From NCBI RefSeq assembly GCF_003003095.1, contig NZ_PVTT01000002.1, positions 1,198,503-1,262,502 on the forward strand: DNA of 64,000 nt, given 5' to 3'. This document shows positions 1-8,634 of the stretch, piece by piece (within the stretch, counting starts at the first letter, position 1; every line of letters starts with the position of its first letter). The DNA is from Hasllibacter halocynthiae (lineage in GTDB: Bacteria > Pseudomonadota > Alphaproteobacteria > Rhodobacterales > Rhodobacteraceae). The position numbers were made by a program, and so were the translations under genes. Under the pieces are notes generated by a model. The model worked only from the letters and a program-made list of their open reading frames with translations, did not search any database and was not told the origin of the DNA.

Positions 1-1
1 C

Positions 2-778
2 GTCGCTTGGGGCGGCGACCTCGAGATCTGGGTGAACAGCGCCATGCTGACCGCCTTCACGCCCTTCCGTGAGATGCCCCCGGAGGAGTTCGAGGCCATC
101 GTCGGCGCGACCTTCCTCGGTCAGGTGAACGGGGTGCGCGAGGCGCTGCGGCACATGCAAGCCGGCACCATCGTCTGCATCGGATCGGGGCTGAGCTACC
201 GGGCCGTGCCCATCCAGTCGGCCTATGTCGCCTCCAAGCACGCCGTCCACGGCTTCGTCCATGCCGTGCGGTCCGAGCTGATCGCCGAGGAGGTGCCGAT
301 CACGCTCTCGGAGGTGATGCTGCCGGGCGTGAACACGCCGCAGTTTGATTGGGCACGGAACCGCATGGACGAGCATCCCCAACCCGCCCCGCCGATCTAT
401 CAGCCGGACGTCGCCGCGCGCGGCGTCATGAAGGCGATCGACGAAGGCCTCGAGGAAGTCATCGTGGGCAAGCCCGCGGTGGAGTTGATCTTCGGCAACA
501 TGGTCGCGCCCCACTGGCTCGACCGCCTGATGGCCCGCAAAGGGATCGAGGGGCAGAAGAATGACGACGACCGCACCCACCCCGACCGGGGTCCCAACAC
601 GTTCGAGCCGGCCGAATACCCCTCCACCGCCTATGGCTCCTTCGGGGACCGGGCGCGCAGCAGCGGCCTGATCATCGACGGCGGCACGGCGAGGGCGGTC
701 GCCTTCGGCGCGCCTATGATCCTCGCCCTCGGGGCGGGCATGGCGGCGGGGGCCGCGCTCGCCCGTCGTCGCCGCTGA
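2..778 (+). CDS. SDR family oxidoreductase, 5' end outside window
   Basis: NAD(P)-dependent short-chain dehydrogenase missing its N-terminal Rossmann half: the frame is open to the left edge and the first visible residues, DLEIWVNSAM, match the strand-4 NNAG region of the family. The catalytic Ser and the YVASK motif (Tyr and Lys) follow at about residues 60-77 of the visible part. A long C-terminal extension ends in a hydrophobic stretch plus RRRR, so the protein is probably anchored in the membrane by its tail. It converges on the GH13 gene. Family membership is sure; the substrate cannot be told. Confidence 0.85.
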   Translation, partial: VAWGGDLEIWVNSAMLTAFTPFREMPPEEFEAIVGATFLGQVNGVREALRHMQAGTIVCIGSGLSYRAVPIQSAYVASKHAVHGFVHAVRSELIAEEVPITLSEVMLPGVNTPQFDWARNRMDEHPQPAPPIYQPDVAARGVMKAIDEGLEEVIVGKPAVELIFGNMVAPHWLDRLMARKGIEGQKNDDDRTHPDRGPNTFEPAEYPSTAYGSFGDRARSSGLIIDGGTARAVAFGAPMILALGAGMAAGAALARRRR

Positions 779-832
779 CCTCGTTCGGCCCCGCCTCATA
801 CGAGAGGGGGCGGGGCCCGCGCCCGTTCGGCC

Positions 833-2452
833 CTAACGCTCCCAGATGGCGGCCGTTCGGGCGGGCAGGTTCCCTTCGACCACGGAAGAGGCGAAGACGG
901 GCGCCTCGCCCTCCGATCCTTCCGGCAGGGCTGCCGTGTCCGAGCCGAAGTTCATGAGCGCGATCCACCCCCGCCCGCCGTCCCCCGCGAGGTGGACGGC
1001 GAGCCGCCCCCCCTCGACTTCCATGCCTTCGACCCGCGCCGTCGCCAGGCCGGCCTTCTTGCGGAAGCGGACGAGGCGGCGGACGTAGGCGAGGGTGCTG
1101 CCCTCGTCCGCCTCCTGCGCGGCGACCGACAGGCAGGGCCCCCAGCGCATAGTCAGCCATGGCGTGCCGGCGGTGAAGCCGAAGCCGACATAGCCCTCGG
1201 CCCAGGGGATCGGCACCCGTGCACCCTGCCGGCCCGGACCGTCGGGCCAGTAGAGTCGGTCGAGCGGGTCGTCGTCCTCTTCGTAGTCGAGGAACGGCTG
1301 GGGCAGGCCCAACTCCTCGCCCTGATAGATCAGCCACGGGCCCGGCATCAGCGCGAGCGCCGTCATCAGGAAGCGCGCGTCCCGGGGCAAGCCGTCGCCA
1401 TGCGCGGACGCCGGCCGGGGCTGGTCGTGGGAGGACAGCCACCAGAGGAAGCTGCCCGGCACCTCCAGCCGCTCGCAGACGTCGCGGACGGTTCCCGGCC
1501 TCATCCCGCCCGCGGCGAGGTCCGTGGTGTAGGCCGCATCCAGGGCGTTCGGGCCGCAGAGACGGTTCACCAGCTCGACCGACTGGTTACCGGAGGTTAT
1601 CTCGCCCAGGAGATAGGCGTCCTCGCCCGCCCAACCGCGCACGATGGGTCCCCATTCGGCCCCGTCGCCTGGCATCATGTCGTGGACGTGGTCCTGCATC
1701 GTGTAGGGGTTGAACGACGGCCCTGTGACCTTCCGGCGCGTCTGCGGATCGGCGGGCGGATTGTCGCGGAACCCCTCGTCCCACATGTAGGAGGTGATCG
1801 CGTCGAAGCGGAACCCGTCGACCCCCCGCTCGCGCCAGCCGCGCATCATGGCGCGAAGCGCCGTCTTCACCGCATCGTTGCGAAGGTTCAGGTTCGGCTG
1901 GCAGTCGAGGAACTGGTGGGCATAGTACTGCTCGCGCCGGTGGCTCCACGTCCAGGCGGGCGGGCCGAACTGCGACAGCCAGTTGTTCGGCGGCGTGCCG
2001 TCGGGCTTTGGGTCGCGCCAGATGTACCAGTCGTCGTACCCGCCCTCGCGCTCCACCGACTTGGCGAACCAAGCGTGCCGGTGCGAGGTGTGGTTCAGCA
2101 CCTGGTCGATCATGACGAGCAGCCCTTGGTCATGCGCGGCCCGGACCACCGCGTCGAAATCCGCCATGGTGCCGAAACGCGGGTTCACGAGCGCGTGGTC
2201 CTGCACGTCGTAGCCGCCGTCGAACATCGGCGAGAGGAAGAAGGGCGCGATCCAGATCGCGTCCACGCCAAGATCCGCGACGTACCCCATCCGCGCCGCG
2301 ATCCCCTTCAGATCCCCCTCGCCGGAGCCGTCGGTGTCGAAGAACGAGCGGGGATAGACCTCGTAGATGACGGGGGCGGCGGGCCATTTGCCGCGCCGGG
2401 GTCTTTCGATGGCCAAGTATCGTCCTTCCAAGCGCGCGTCGCGCCGCGACAT
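833..2452 (-). CDS. GH13 alpha-amylase family glucosidase
   Basis: Cytoplasmic alpha-glucosidase or oligo-glucosidase of GH13 (539 aa, no signal peptide), expected to hydrolyse alpha-glucosidic bonds. The start of the (beta/alpha)8 barrel is seen as VIYEVYPRSFFD at about 28-39. The catalytic residues are in place: nucleophile Asp217 in GFRFDAI, acid/base Glu284 in LLGEIT, and Asp343 in SSHDQPR, where most relatives have NHD. It follows the SDR gene by 39 bp on the same strand, so the two are probably one operon. Alternative specificities such as trehalose or sucrose isomerase cannot be excluded. Confidence 0.9.
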   Translation of the reverse strand: MSRRDARLEGRYLAIERPRRGKWPAAPVIYEVYPRSFFDTDGSGEGDLKGIAARMGYVADLGVDAIWIAPFFLSPMFDGGYDVQDHALVNPRFGTMADFDAVVRAAHDQGLLVMIDQVLNHTSHRHAWFAKSVEREGGYDDWYIWRDPKPDGTPPNNWLSQFGPPAWTWSHRREQYYAHQFLDCQPNLNLRNDAVKTALRAMMRGWRERGVDGFRFDAITSYMWDEGFRDNPPADPQTRRKVTGPSFNPYTMQDHVHDMMPGDGAEWGPIVRGWAGEDAYLLGEITSGNQSVELVNRLCGPNALDAAYTTDLAAGGMRPGTVRDVCERLEVPGSFLWWLSSHDQPRPASAHGDGLPRDARFLMTALALMPGPWLIYQGEELGLPQPFLDYEEDDDPLDRLYWPDGPGRQGARVPIPWAEGYVGFGFTAGTPWLTMRWGPCLSVAAQEADEGSTLAYVRRLVRFRKKAGLATARVEGMEVEGGRLAVHLAGDGGRGWIALMNFGSDTAALPEGSEGEAPVFASSVVEGNLPARTAAIWER

Positions 2453-2491
2453 AGGCCGCGGCGCGCGCCGTTCCAGAACGGGTGAGGCGCC

Positions 2492-3385
2492 TCAGGCGCC
2501 GACGATCTCGCCGCCGTTGGGATGCAGGGTCTGCCCGGTGTAGTAGCTGCCGTCCGAGGACGCGAAGAAGAGGTAGGCGGTCGCGACCTCCCAGGGCTGG
2601 CCCGGACGGCCCATCGCGACGTCGCCGCCGAAGCCCTCGACCTCCTCGGCGGGCATGGTGCCAGGGATGAAGGGCGTCCAGATGGGACCCGGCGCCACGG
2701 CGTTCACCCGGATGCCCTTGCCCACCAGGGCCTTCGCCATCGAGCGGCTGAACGCCAGGGTGGCGCCCCGCGTCGTCGAGTAGGTGATGAGCGACGCGTT
2801 CCCGGCGAAGGCGTTGATGGAGGTGGTGTTGATGATCGACGCCCCCTCCTTCAGATGCGGCAGCGCGGCCTGCGTCGTGAAGAGGTAGCCCATGATGTTC
2901 GACTCGATCATGCGGCGCATCCGCTCCTCGGAGAGGGCGCCGAAGTCCTGGTCGAGCCATTGCTGCGCGCCGTTGTTCACCAGGACGTCGAGCGCGCCGA
3001 ACCGGGACACGGTCTCCTCCACGGCGCGGGTCGCGTTCTCCTTGACGCCGAGGTCGCCGGGGATGAGCAGGCATTCAGAGCCTTCCTCCTCCTCGACGAT
3101 GCGCCTCGTCTCCTCCGCGTCGCGGTCTTCTTCGAGATAGGCGACCGCGATCCTCGCGCCTTCCCGCGCGAAGAGGACGGCCGTCGCCCGGCCGATGCCG
3201 CTGTCACCGCCGGTGATCAGCGCGACCTTGCCCTTCAGCTTGCCCACGCCCGGATGGCGGGGCGCGTAGTCGGGTGGCGGATCCATCTCGTATTCGTTCG
3301 CGGGCATCGAGTCCTGCGACTGAGGGGGGATGTCCTCCGCCTTGGGCGGGGTGCGGGGCTGGGTGGTACTGGAATGCTCGGCCAT
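2492..3385 (-). CDS. SDR oxidoreductase with N-terminal extension and Lys-to-Arg active site
   Basis: Member of the long SDR group (297 aa) with a Pro-rich N-terminal extension of about 50 residues, often annotated as glucose dehydrogenase or general stress protein. The cofactor motif TGGDSGIG is at 58-65, NNGA at 137-140, the catalytic Ser at 189 and Tyr at 202. The fourth tetrad position, normally Lys in YxxxK, is Arg206 (YSTTR), read directly as codon CGG. Catalysis may be altered or lost. The start has a good GAGGAGAG ribosome site. It heads the operon with the GH13 gene and lies behind a weak EcfG-like promoter. Confidence 0.88.
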   Translation of the reverse strand: MAEHSSTTQPRTPPKAEDIPPQSQDSMPANEYEMDPPPDYAPRHPGVGKLKGKVALITGGDSGIGRATAVLFAREGARIAVAYLEEDRDAEETRRIVEEEEGSECLLIPGDLGVKENATRAVEETVSRFGALDVLVNNGAQQWLDQDFGALSEERMRRMIESNIMGYLFTTQAALPHLKEGASIINTTSINAFAGNASLITYSTTRGATLAFSRSMAKALVGKGIRVNAVAPGPIWTPFIPGTMPAEEVEGFGGDVAMGRPGQPWEVATAYLFFASSDGSYYTGQTLHPNGGEIVGA

Positions 3386-3417
3386 GACGCTCTCCTCGGT
3401 GCGTGTGCTGCCAAGCG

Positions 3418-3444
3418 AACGCCGGTGCCCCCGGGGGATGTTCC
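3418..3444 (-). promoter_or_regulatory. weak EcfG-like promoter candidate
   Basis: On the minus strand GGAAC (3444-3440) is followed after 18 bp by CGTT (3421-3418), about 33 bp before the SDR start codon. The accepted spacing for EcfG promoters is 16-17 bp, so this is the weakest of four such sites in the window. SDRs of this type are common general-stress genes, which is the reason for listing it. Confidence 0.3.
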
Positions 3445-3524
3445 AGCATCGGGGGAGGGAATGCCGGCGTCGCCGCCGGCGGGGGGTGGCGTGGGCCGAT
3501 CGCGGCCCGCGCCGATGCTGCGCC

Positions 3525-3731
3525 TCAGGCGAGCTTGATGTCGATCGCGCTCTCGCGGCCGTCGCGGCCGGACTCGAGCTCGTAGTTGACCTTCTGGTCG
3601 TCGGCGAGGCCGGTCAGTCCGGCGCGCTCGACGGCCGAGATGTGGACGAAGACGTCCTTGCCGCCGCCGTCGGGGGCGATGAACCCGTAGCCTTTGGTCG
3701 TGTTGAACCACTTCACGGTGCCGCTCGGCAT
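3525..3731 (-). CDS. cold-shock domain protein (CspA family)
   Basis: Small single-stranded nucleic-acid-binding protein of 68 aa, the usual length for CspA paralogues. RNP1 is seen as KGYGFI (13-18) and RNP2 as VFVHI (27-31), preceded by GTVKWFN. These proteins melt RNA structure and act as RNA chaperones in the cytoplasm. The ATG at 3731 has an AAGGGAAAG ribosome site. Downstream, at 3463-3480, a GC hairpin (7-bp arms GCCGGCG/CGCCGGC) without a T-run might end transcription. It stands alone between divergent and same-strand neighbours. Cold induction cannot be judged from the sequence. Confidence 0.93.
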   Translation of the reverse strand: MPSGTVKWFNTTKGYGFIAPDGGGKDVFVHISAVERAGLTGLADDQKVNYELESGRDGRESAIDIKLA

Positions 3732-4088
3732 ATCCGCTTTCCCTTCATGTATTGCCGCCCGCAGGATGCGGCGGCGGTCGGCGTCAGCGTATCGGGTGCC
3801 GACGCACGTCCCGAAGGGCGCGCAGGCAGAAACGTCCTCAGCACCCCACACATGACGCCGGCGGGGCCCTGGGGCAAGGGGCAAAGGCGAACGGCCGCGC
3901 GTCCCGGCCCCGAGGGGCCGCGCGCACGCCTGGAAGGTGCCCACCGCGTCCGCACGGGTAGGCGGCACGCCGCCTACGGGCGGCGCGGGGCCGGGGGCGG
4001 AACGCGCGCGGCCGTCGCTCTGCTGGGGTATGGCGCATGCGTAAGGCGGGGGGTAGTTCGGTACATCCCCCGCCCGGAGCCGCCTTTC
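3732..4088. other. 357-bp divergent intergenic region
   Basis: Region between the divergently read cold-shock and FkbM methyltransferase genes. It must hold both promoters and probably a long csp leader, but no convincing -35/-10 pair was found. No coding potential with a plausible start. Confidence 0.5.
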
Positions 4089-4760
4089 ATGACCGATCTC
4101 GACGATCCGATCCGCACGGTCCACGGCCTCGTCGTGCCCCGTTCCCGGTTCCTGAACGACCGCCGGGCCGAGCGGATCGCCGCCGGCCGCTACGAAGGGC
4201 AGGAGATCGCGGGCGCCCTCGCCCTCGTGCGGGAGGGGGACCGCGTGCTCGAGCTGGGGGCGGGGATCGGCGTCGTCGGCGCCACGGTGGCGCTGGCCCG
4301 CGGGCCTTCGGCCGTCCTCTCCTTCGAGGCGAACCCCGCCCTCATCCCTTCCATCGAGGCGCTCCACGCGGCGAACGGGCTCACGAACGTGGAGCTGCGG
4401 CACGCCGTGCTCGACGCCTCGCCCGACCGGCCCGCGACGCGGCCCTTCGCCGTCCACGCGAGCTATCTGGGCTCCTCGCTGGGGGGGGCGGGGCGGCGGG
4501 TGGACGTGCCCACCGCCGGCTGGGACGACGTGGTGGGCGCGCTGCGGCCCGACGTGCTGATCTGCGACATCGAGGGCGGCGAGGCGGAGCTGTTGGGCCG
4601 GGTGGACCTCTCGGGCATCCGCGCCGCGGTGGTCGAGTTCCACCCCGGCGCCTACGGCGTGGCGGGGATGCGCGCCTGCAAGCGCGCCCTACGCGAGGCG
4701 GGGCTGGAGCCCGTGAAGGACCTCTCGACCCGCACCGTCTGGGCGGCGGAGCGGGGCTAA
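4089..4760 (+). CDS. FkbM family methyltransferase
   Basis: SAM-dependent methyltransferase of 223 aa. The SAM-binding glycine loop is VLELGAGIGVVG at about 52-63, followed by the acidic strand-2 end SFEAN and the late DICDIEGGE-type motif (LICDIEGGE) that marks the FkbM group, which O-methylates sugars or small molecules. The ATG at 4089 was chosen because the glycine loop then sits at the family's usual distance; upstream codons read into low-complexity Arg/Pro. No linked sugar or polyketide genes are present, so the substrate is unknown. Confidence 0.85.
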   Translation: MTDLDDPIRTVHGLVVPRSRFLNDRRAERIAAGRYEGQEIAGALALVREGDRVLELGAGIGVVGATVALARGPSAVLSFEANPALIPSIEALHAANGLTNVELRHAVLDASPDRPATRPFAVHASYLGSSLGGAGRRVDVPTAGWDDVVGALRPDVLICDIEGGEAELLGRVDLSGIRAAVVEFHPGAYGVAGMRACKRALREAGLEPVKDLSTRTVWAAERG

Positions 4761-5114
4761 GCGCAACGGCCAGGGCCTTGGGCGCGCGAGGAGATCCGGC
4801 GGGCGCCGGGGCAGCGCGCGGCGCGGCAGGATTCCGTCAACCTTTCGCTGGCATCGTGCGGGCGAGGGAGGAATCGGAATGCGGCGACGAAGCGTCCACA
4901 TCGGGGGACTGGCAGGGGCATGCGGGGCGGGGGCCGCGCGGGGACGGGAGAGGTGCGTCCGCCGCCCGGCGGCGGATCGGCGGAACGTGCGGATCCCGGG
5001 GGCGTCCGGACGGGGTCACGGGTCGCCCCGGCGGGGCCGACCGGACGGGCGGGCCGGCGGTGCCGCGGAACGGGGTTCACCCCGCCTTAACCATTCGGAC
5101 GGCAGGATCGGAGT
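4761..5114. other. 354-bp intergenic region before the REP transposase
   Basis: Non-coding. It contains one copy of the dispersed 46-bp repeat (4942-4987) and, just before the transposase, a GC palindrome-like stretch around 5063-5093 that resembles a decayed REP unit. No other structure was recognised. Confidence 0.5.
4942..4987 (+). repeat. dispersed 46-bp intergenic repeat, copy A
   Basis: Starts GGACGGGAGAGGTGCG and ends GGATCGGCGGAACG. It matches 32236-32281 at 40 of 46 positions without a gap. Both copies are intergenic and on the same strand. The unit is GC-rich with partial self-complementarity; function unknown. Confidence 0.75.
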
Positions 5115-5747
5115 ATGCCGAACTACCGCCGCCCCCGCGTCCCCGGCGCGTCGGTCTTTGCCACCGTCTGCCTCGCCCGGCGAGGGTCCTGGCTGCTGGT
5201 CGAGGAGGTCGCCCGGCTGCGCACGGCCGTCCGGGCGACGCTGGCGGAGCGGCTCGTGGGGGTCGCGGCCTGGGTCGTCTTGCCGGACCACATGCATTTC
5301 GTGTGGGACCTGCCGGAGGGGGACAGCGACTATGCGGTCCGGATCGGCGCGATGAAGGCGCGGTTCTCGGCGAGCCTGCGGCGGGACTGTCGTAGGTCGG
5401 GCTTCAGCCCGACATCGTTCGACGGCGGAACCGGGGGCGTCGGGCTGAAGCCCGACCTACGATGGGGGGATGGACGCGCGACGAGGCGACCGCTGGGGCG
5501 GCCGCGGGCGGAGCGGCGGGAGGCCGGGATATGGCAGCGGCGGTTCTATGAGCACCACCTGCGCGGCGAGGAGGAGCGGGCGGCGGCGGTGGCGTATTGC
5601 GACAGGAACCCGGCGAGGCACGGGTTGGTGGAGGACGCGCGCGATTGGCCGTTCTCGACCGCGTGGCGCGGGCGGGGGGAGCGGCGGGCGCCGGTGCGGT
5701 GGGACGGGACGTTCGCGATTGGAAGCGAGGCAGATGAGCGAGCGTAG
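5115..5747 (+). CDS. REP-associated tyrosine transposase (RAYT)
   Basis: Y1 HUH-family transposase (210 aa) of the type that processes REP palindromes as single-stranded DNA. The HUH motif is His59-Met-His61 in LPDHMHFVW and the probable catalytic Tyr is 161 in AYCDRNPARHG, matching YIxxNPxRAG of relatives. Residues 93-116 are encoded by an inverted REP pair inserted in frame between the HUH half and the tyrosine half, where relatives have a short linker. The stop codon TAG (5745-5747) is itself part of another REP unit. REP copies continue downstream. Fold and motifs are intact, but the insertion makes activity uncertain. Confidence 0.88.
   Translation: MPNYRRPRVPGASVFATVCLARRGSWLLVEEVARLRTAVRATLAERLVGVAAWVVLPDHMHFVWDLPEGDSDYAVRIGAMKARFSASLRRDCRRSGFSPTSFDGGTGGVGLKPDLRWGDGRATRRPLGRPRAERREAGIWQRRFYEHHLRGEEERAAAVAYCDRNPARHGLVEDARDWPFSTAWRGRGERRAPVRWDGTFAIGSEADERA
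5391..5461. repeat. REP inverted pair (BIME) inside the transposase gene
   Basis: REP unit at 5391-5413 (head CGTAG, core GTCGGGCTTCAGCCCGAC) and its exact 23-nt reverse complement at 5439-5461, separated by 25 bp. The GTAG head is the tetranucleotide RAYT enzymes recognise. The 71 bp stay open in the transposase frame. Confidence 0.92.
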
Positions 5748-5765
5748 GTCGGGCTTCAGCCCGAC
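5743..5765 (+). repeat. REP unit, family 1, overlapping the transposase stop
   Basis: Exact 23-nt copy of the unit at 5391-5413. The TAG of its CGTAG head is the stop codon of the transposase. Confidence 0.92.
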
Positions 5766-5819
5766 ACCCGGCCGTTCGGCCGGGTCCCGTGGCGATGTGG
5801 ATGGAGGGATGCGGGGGAT

Positions 5820-5842
5820 GTCGGGCTGAAGCCCGACCCACA
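5820..5842 (-). repeat. REP unit, family 1, inverted
   Basis: Inverted copy with two mismatches to the 23-nt unit, both in the head (CCCACA in place of CCTACG). Pairs with 5743-5765 or 5869-5891 as a second BIME. Confidence 0.85.
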
Positions 5843-5868
5843 GGGGATCGGTGCGCCCGCGAGGCTGG

Positions 5869-5891
5869 CGTAGGTCGGGCTTCAGCCCGAT
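5869..5891 (+). repeat. REP unit, family 1
   Basis: Direct copy of the 23-nt unit with one mismatch at its last base. Fifth family 1 unit in 501 bp. Confidence 0.88.
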
Positions 5892-5945
5892 GCGGGGCCG
5901 GTTCACGGGACGGGACACGGCCCGGCGCGCCCCCGTTCGCGGCGT

Positions 5946-6010
5946 CGTAGGGCGGAACTCGTTCCGCCTTTCCGGGCGGCGGAGCGTGGCGGAACGAGTT
6001 CCGCCCTACG
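5946..6010. repeat. REP inverted pair, family 2
   Basis: A second palindrome type with the same CGTAG head but core GGCGGAACTCGTTCCGCC. Units at 5946-5968 and 5988-6010 are exact reverse complements over 23 nt with a 19-bp spacer. The region from the transposase stop to about 6060 is entirely REP material. Confidence 0.9.
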
Positions 6011-6146
6011 GGGGTGGGAGATTCGGCACGCCGGTTAGGAGCTCGTCGGCGCAGGTGGGGTCATAATACAATTGTCATGCAGTGTCCGGCGCCTGCATAC
6101 TCCCGGAAAGGATTATTTCTGCTAACGCTGCATTGTTGGCTTCTTC

Positions 6147-6341
6147 TTATTGAGCCAGTTCCAGCATCATTTCGGTTACATCGTCTGAGAATTCACCGTC
6201 GTAAGCCGAAAGCGTTTGCCGATAGGTTTCTTTGATACTTTCATCGAACGACGACCGGTCGATAAGCCTTGAGGCAGCTTCTCGGAGGCCATGCAAGTTC
6301 CAGAAACTTCCAGCCACCACCCCGAAATACCCATCATTCAT
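6147..6341 (-). CDS. 64-aa ORF, possible detached C-terminal part of the upstream membrane protein
   Basis: Not recognised on its own. It reads MNDGYFGVVAGSFWNLHG and onward as a mostly helical, acidic protein. Its ATG overlaps the TGA of the preceding membrane protein in the pattern ATGA (6338-6341). Either the two are translationally coupled, or one longer protein has been split by a frameshift; proteins of this kind usually continue well beyond the length of the upstream part, which favours the split. Base composition is clearly AT-richer than the flanks, pointing to foreign origin. Confidence 0.5.
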   Translation of the reverse strand: MNDGYFGVVAGSFWNLHGLREAASRLIDRSSFDESIKETYRQTLSAYDGEFSDDVTEMMLELAQ

Positions 6342-6804
6342 CGAAGCGAGCCGAGAATCATCTCTTCTGGCGGCCTTAGGTGACGATGAAGGTATTCCCA
6401 GTTTGTTAGGAATACATTCGTTCCAGTCAACAGCGTATGTTGCCGACTCACTCTTAGGTGACTTTCGGCGCCTGCCACTAACGACAGAATTGAGAAGAAC
6501 GAACTATCGAATGATTGCCTCTCAAGAGCTTCTGACTGTTCCCGTGTAAGTTTTTCTTGCCCCTCCAGTATTTGTCTGGTGTCGTTACGCTCCTCCTTAA
6601 CGAGATTCAGTTCTTCTCTCTGAGATGCGAACGCCAGGACAAGAAAGAACAAGGCAGTTCCTGAAAAGAGGGCGTTCGAAGCTCCGAATGTGTCTCCAAA
6701 CGTTCCACCTTCTTGCCCGCTCAGGATCGCGTAAGTCAGATTGATCAGATAAACGATCCCGACAACCATCGCGGCCCAGACTACGACTGAACGCTTTACT
6801 ACCA

Positions 6805-6805
<1 letters not shown>
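6338..6805 (-). CDS. membrane protein of the abortive-infection-like (putAbiC-type) architecture
   Basis: Protein of 155 aa, with two transmembrane helices (about 7-27 and 40-60) joined by the motif TFGDTFGASNALFSG, then a charged coiled-coil segment (SQREELNLVKEERNDTR). This layout is typical of the family annotated as putative phage abortive infection proteins, whose C-terminal half follows as FFSILSL. The GTG start at 6805 overlaps the ettA stop (TAGTG), and KR precedes the first helix. AT-rich relative to its neighbours. It appears cut short, with the rest possibly in the 64-aa frame. Function in defence is inference. Confidence 0.55.
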
Positions 6806-8457
<1,652 letters not shown>

Positions 8458-8499
8458 TGGGGATGCTCTCGGATTCGGGTGCGTTCGGGGGTCGGGGTG

Positions 8500-8528
8500 C
8501 ACTTAGAGGCGCGGGAAGCCGGGGTGAA
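8500..8528 (-). promoter_or_regulatory. candidate promoter of ettA
   Basis: Minus strand TTCACC (8528-8523), 17 bp, TAAGTG (8505-8500), about 43 bp before the ettA ATG. The -10 lacks T at -7, like the other housekeeping promoters in this window. Confidence 0.45.
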
Positions 8529-8611
8529 GCCCGGGCCGGGGAGGTGGAGCGGGCCGGGCCGCGCGAGAGGTCGGCACGCCCGCCCGGGCGGGGGCGCTTC
8601 GGCCCGCCGGT

Positions 8612-8634
8612 CGCGGGACGGGTTCCGCGCTACG
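8612..8634 (-). repeat. degenerate family 2 REP unit at the helicase stop
   Basis: Matches the family 2 unit at 19 of 23 positions. Read on the minus strand it begins CGTAG, and that TAG is the stop codon of the RNA helicase gene, the same arrangement as at the transposase stop. Confidence 0.6.

Noticed and set aside
992..2485. 497-codon open frame opposite the GH13 gene
   Set aside because: The GH13 strand has the full catalytic set; the opposite frame shows no domain and biased Arg/Val/His composition.
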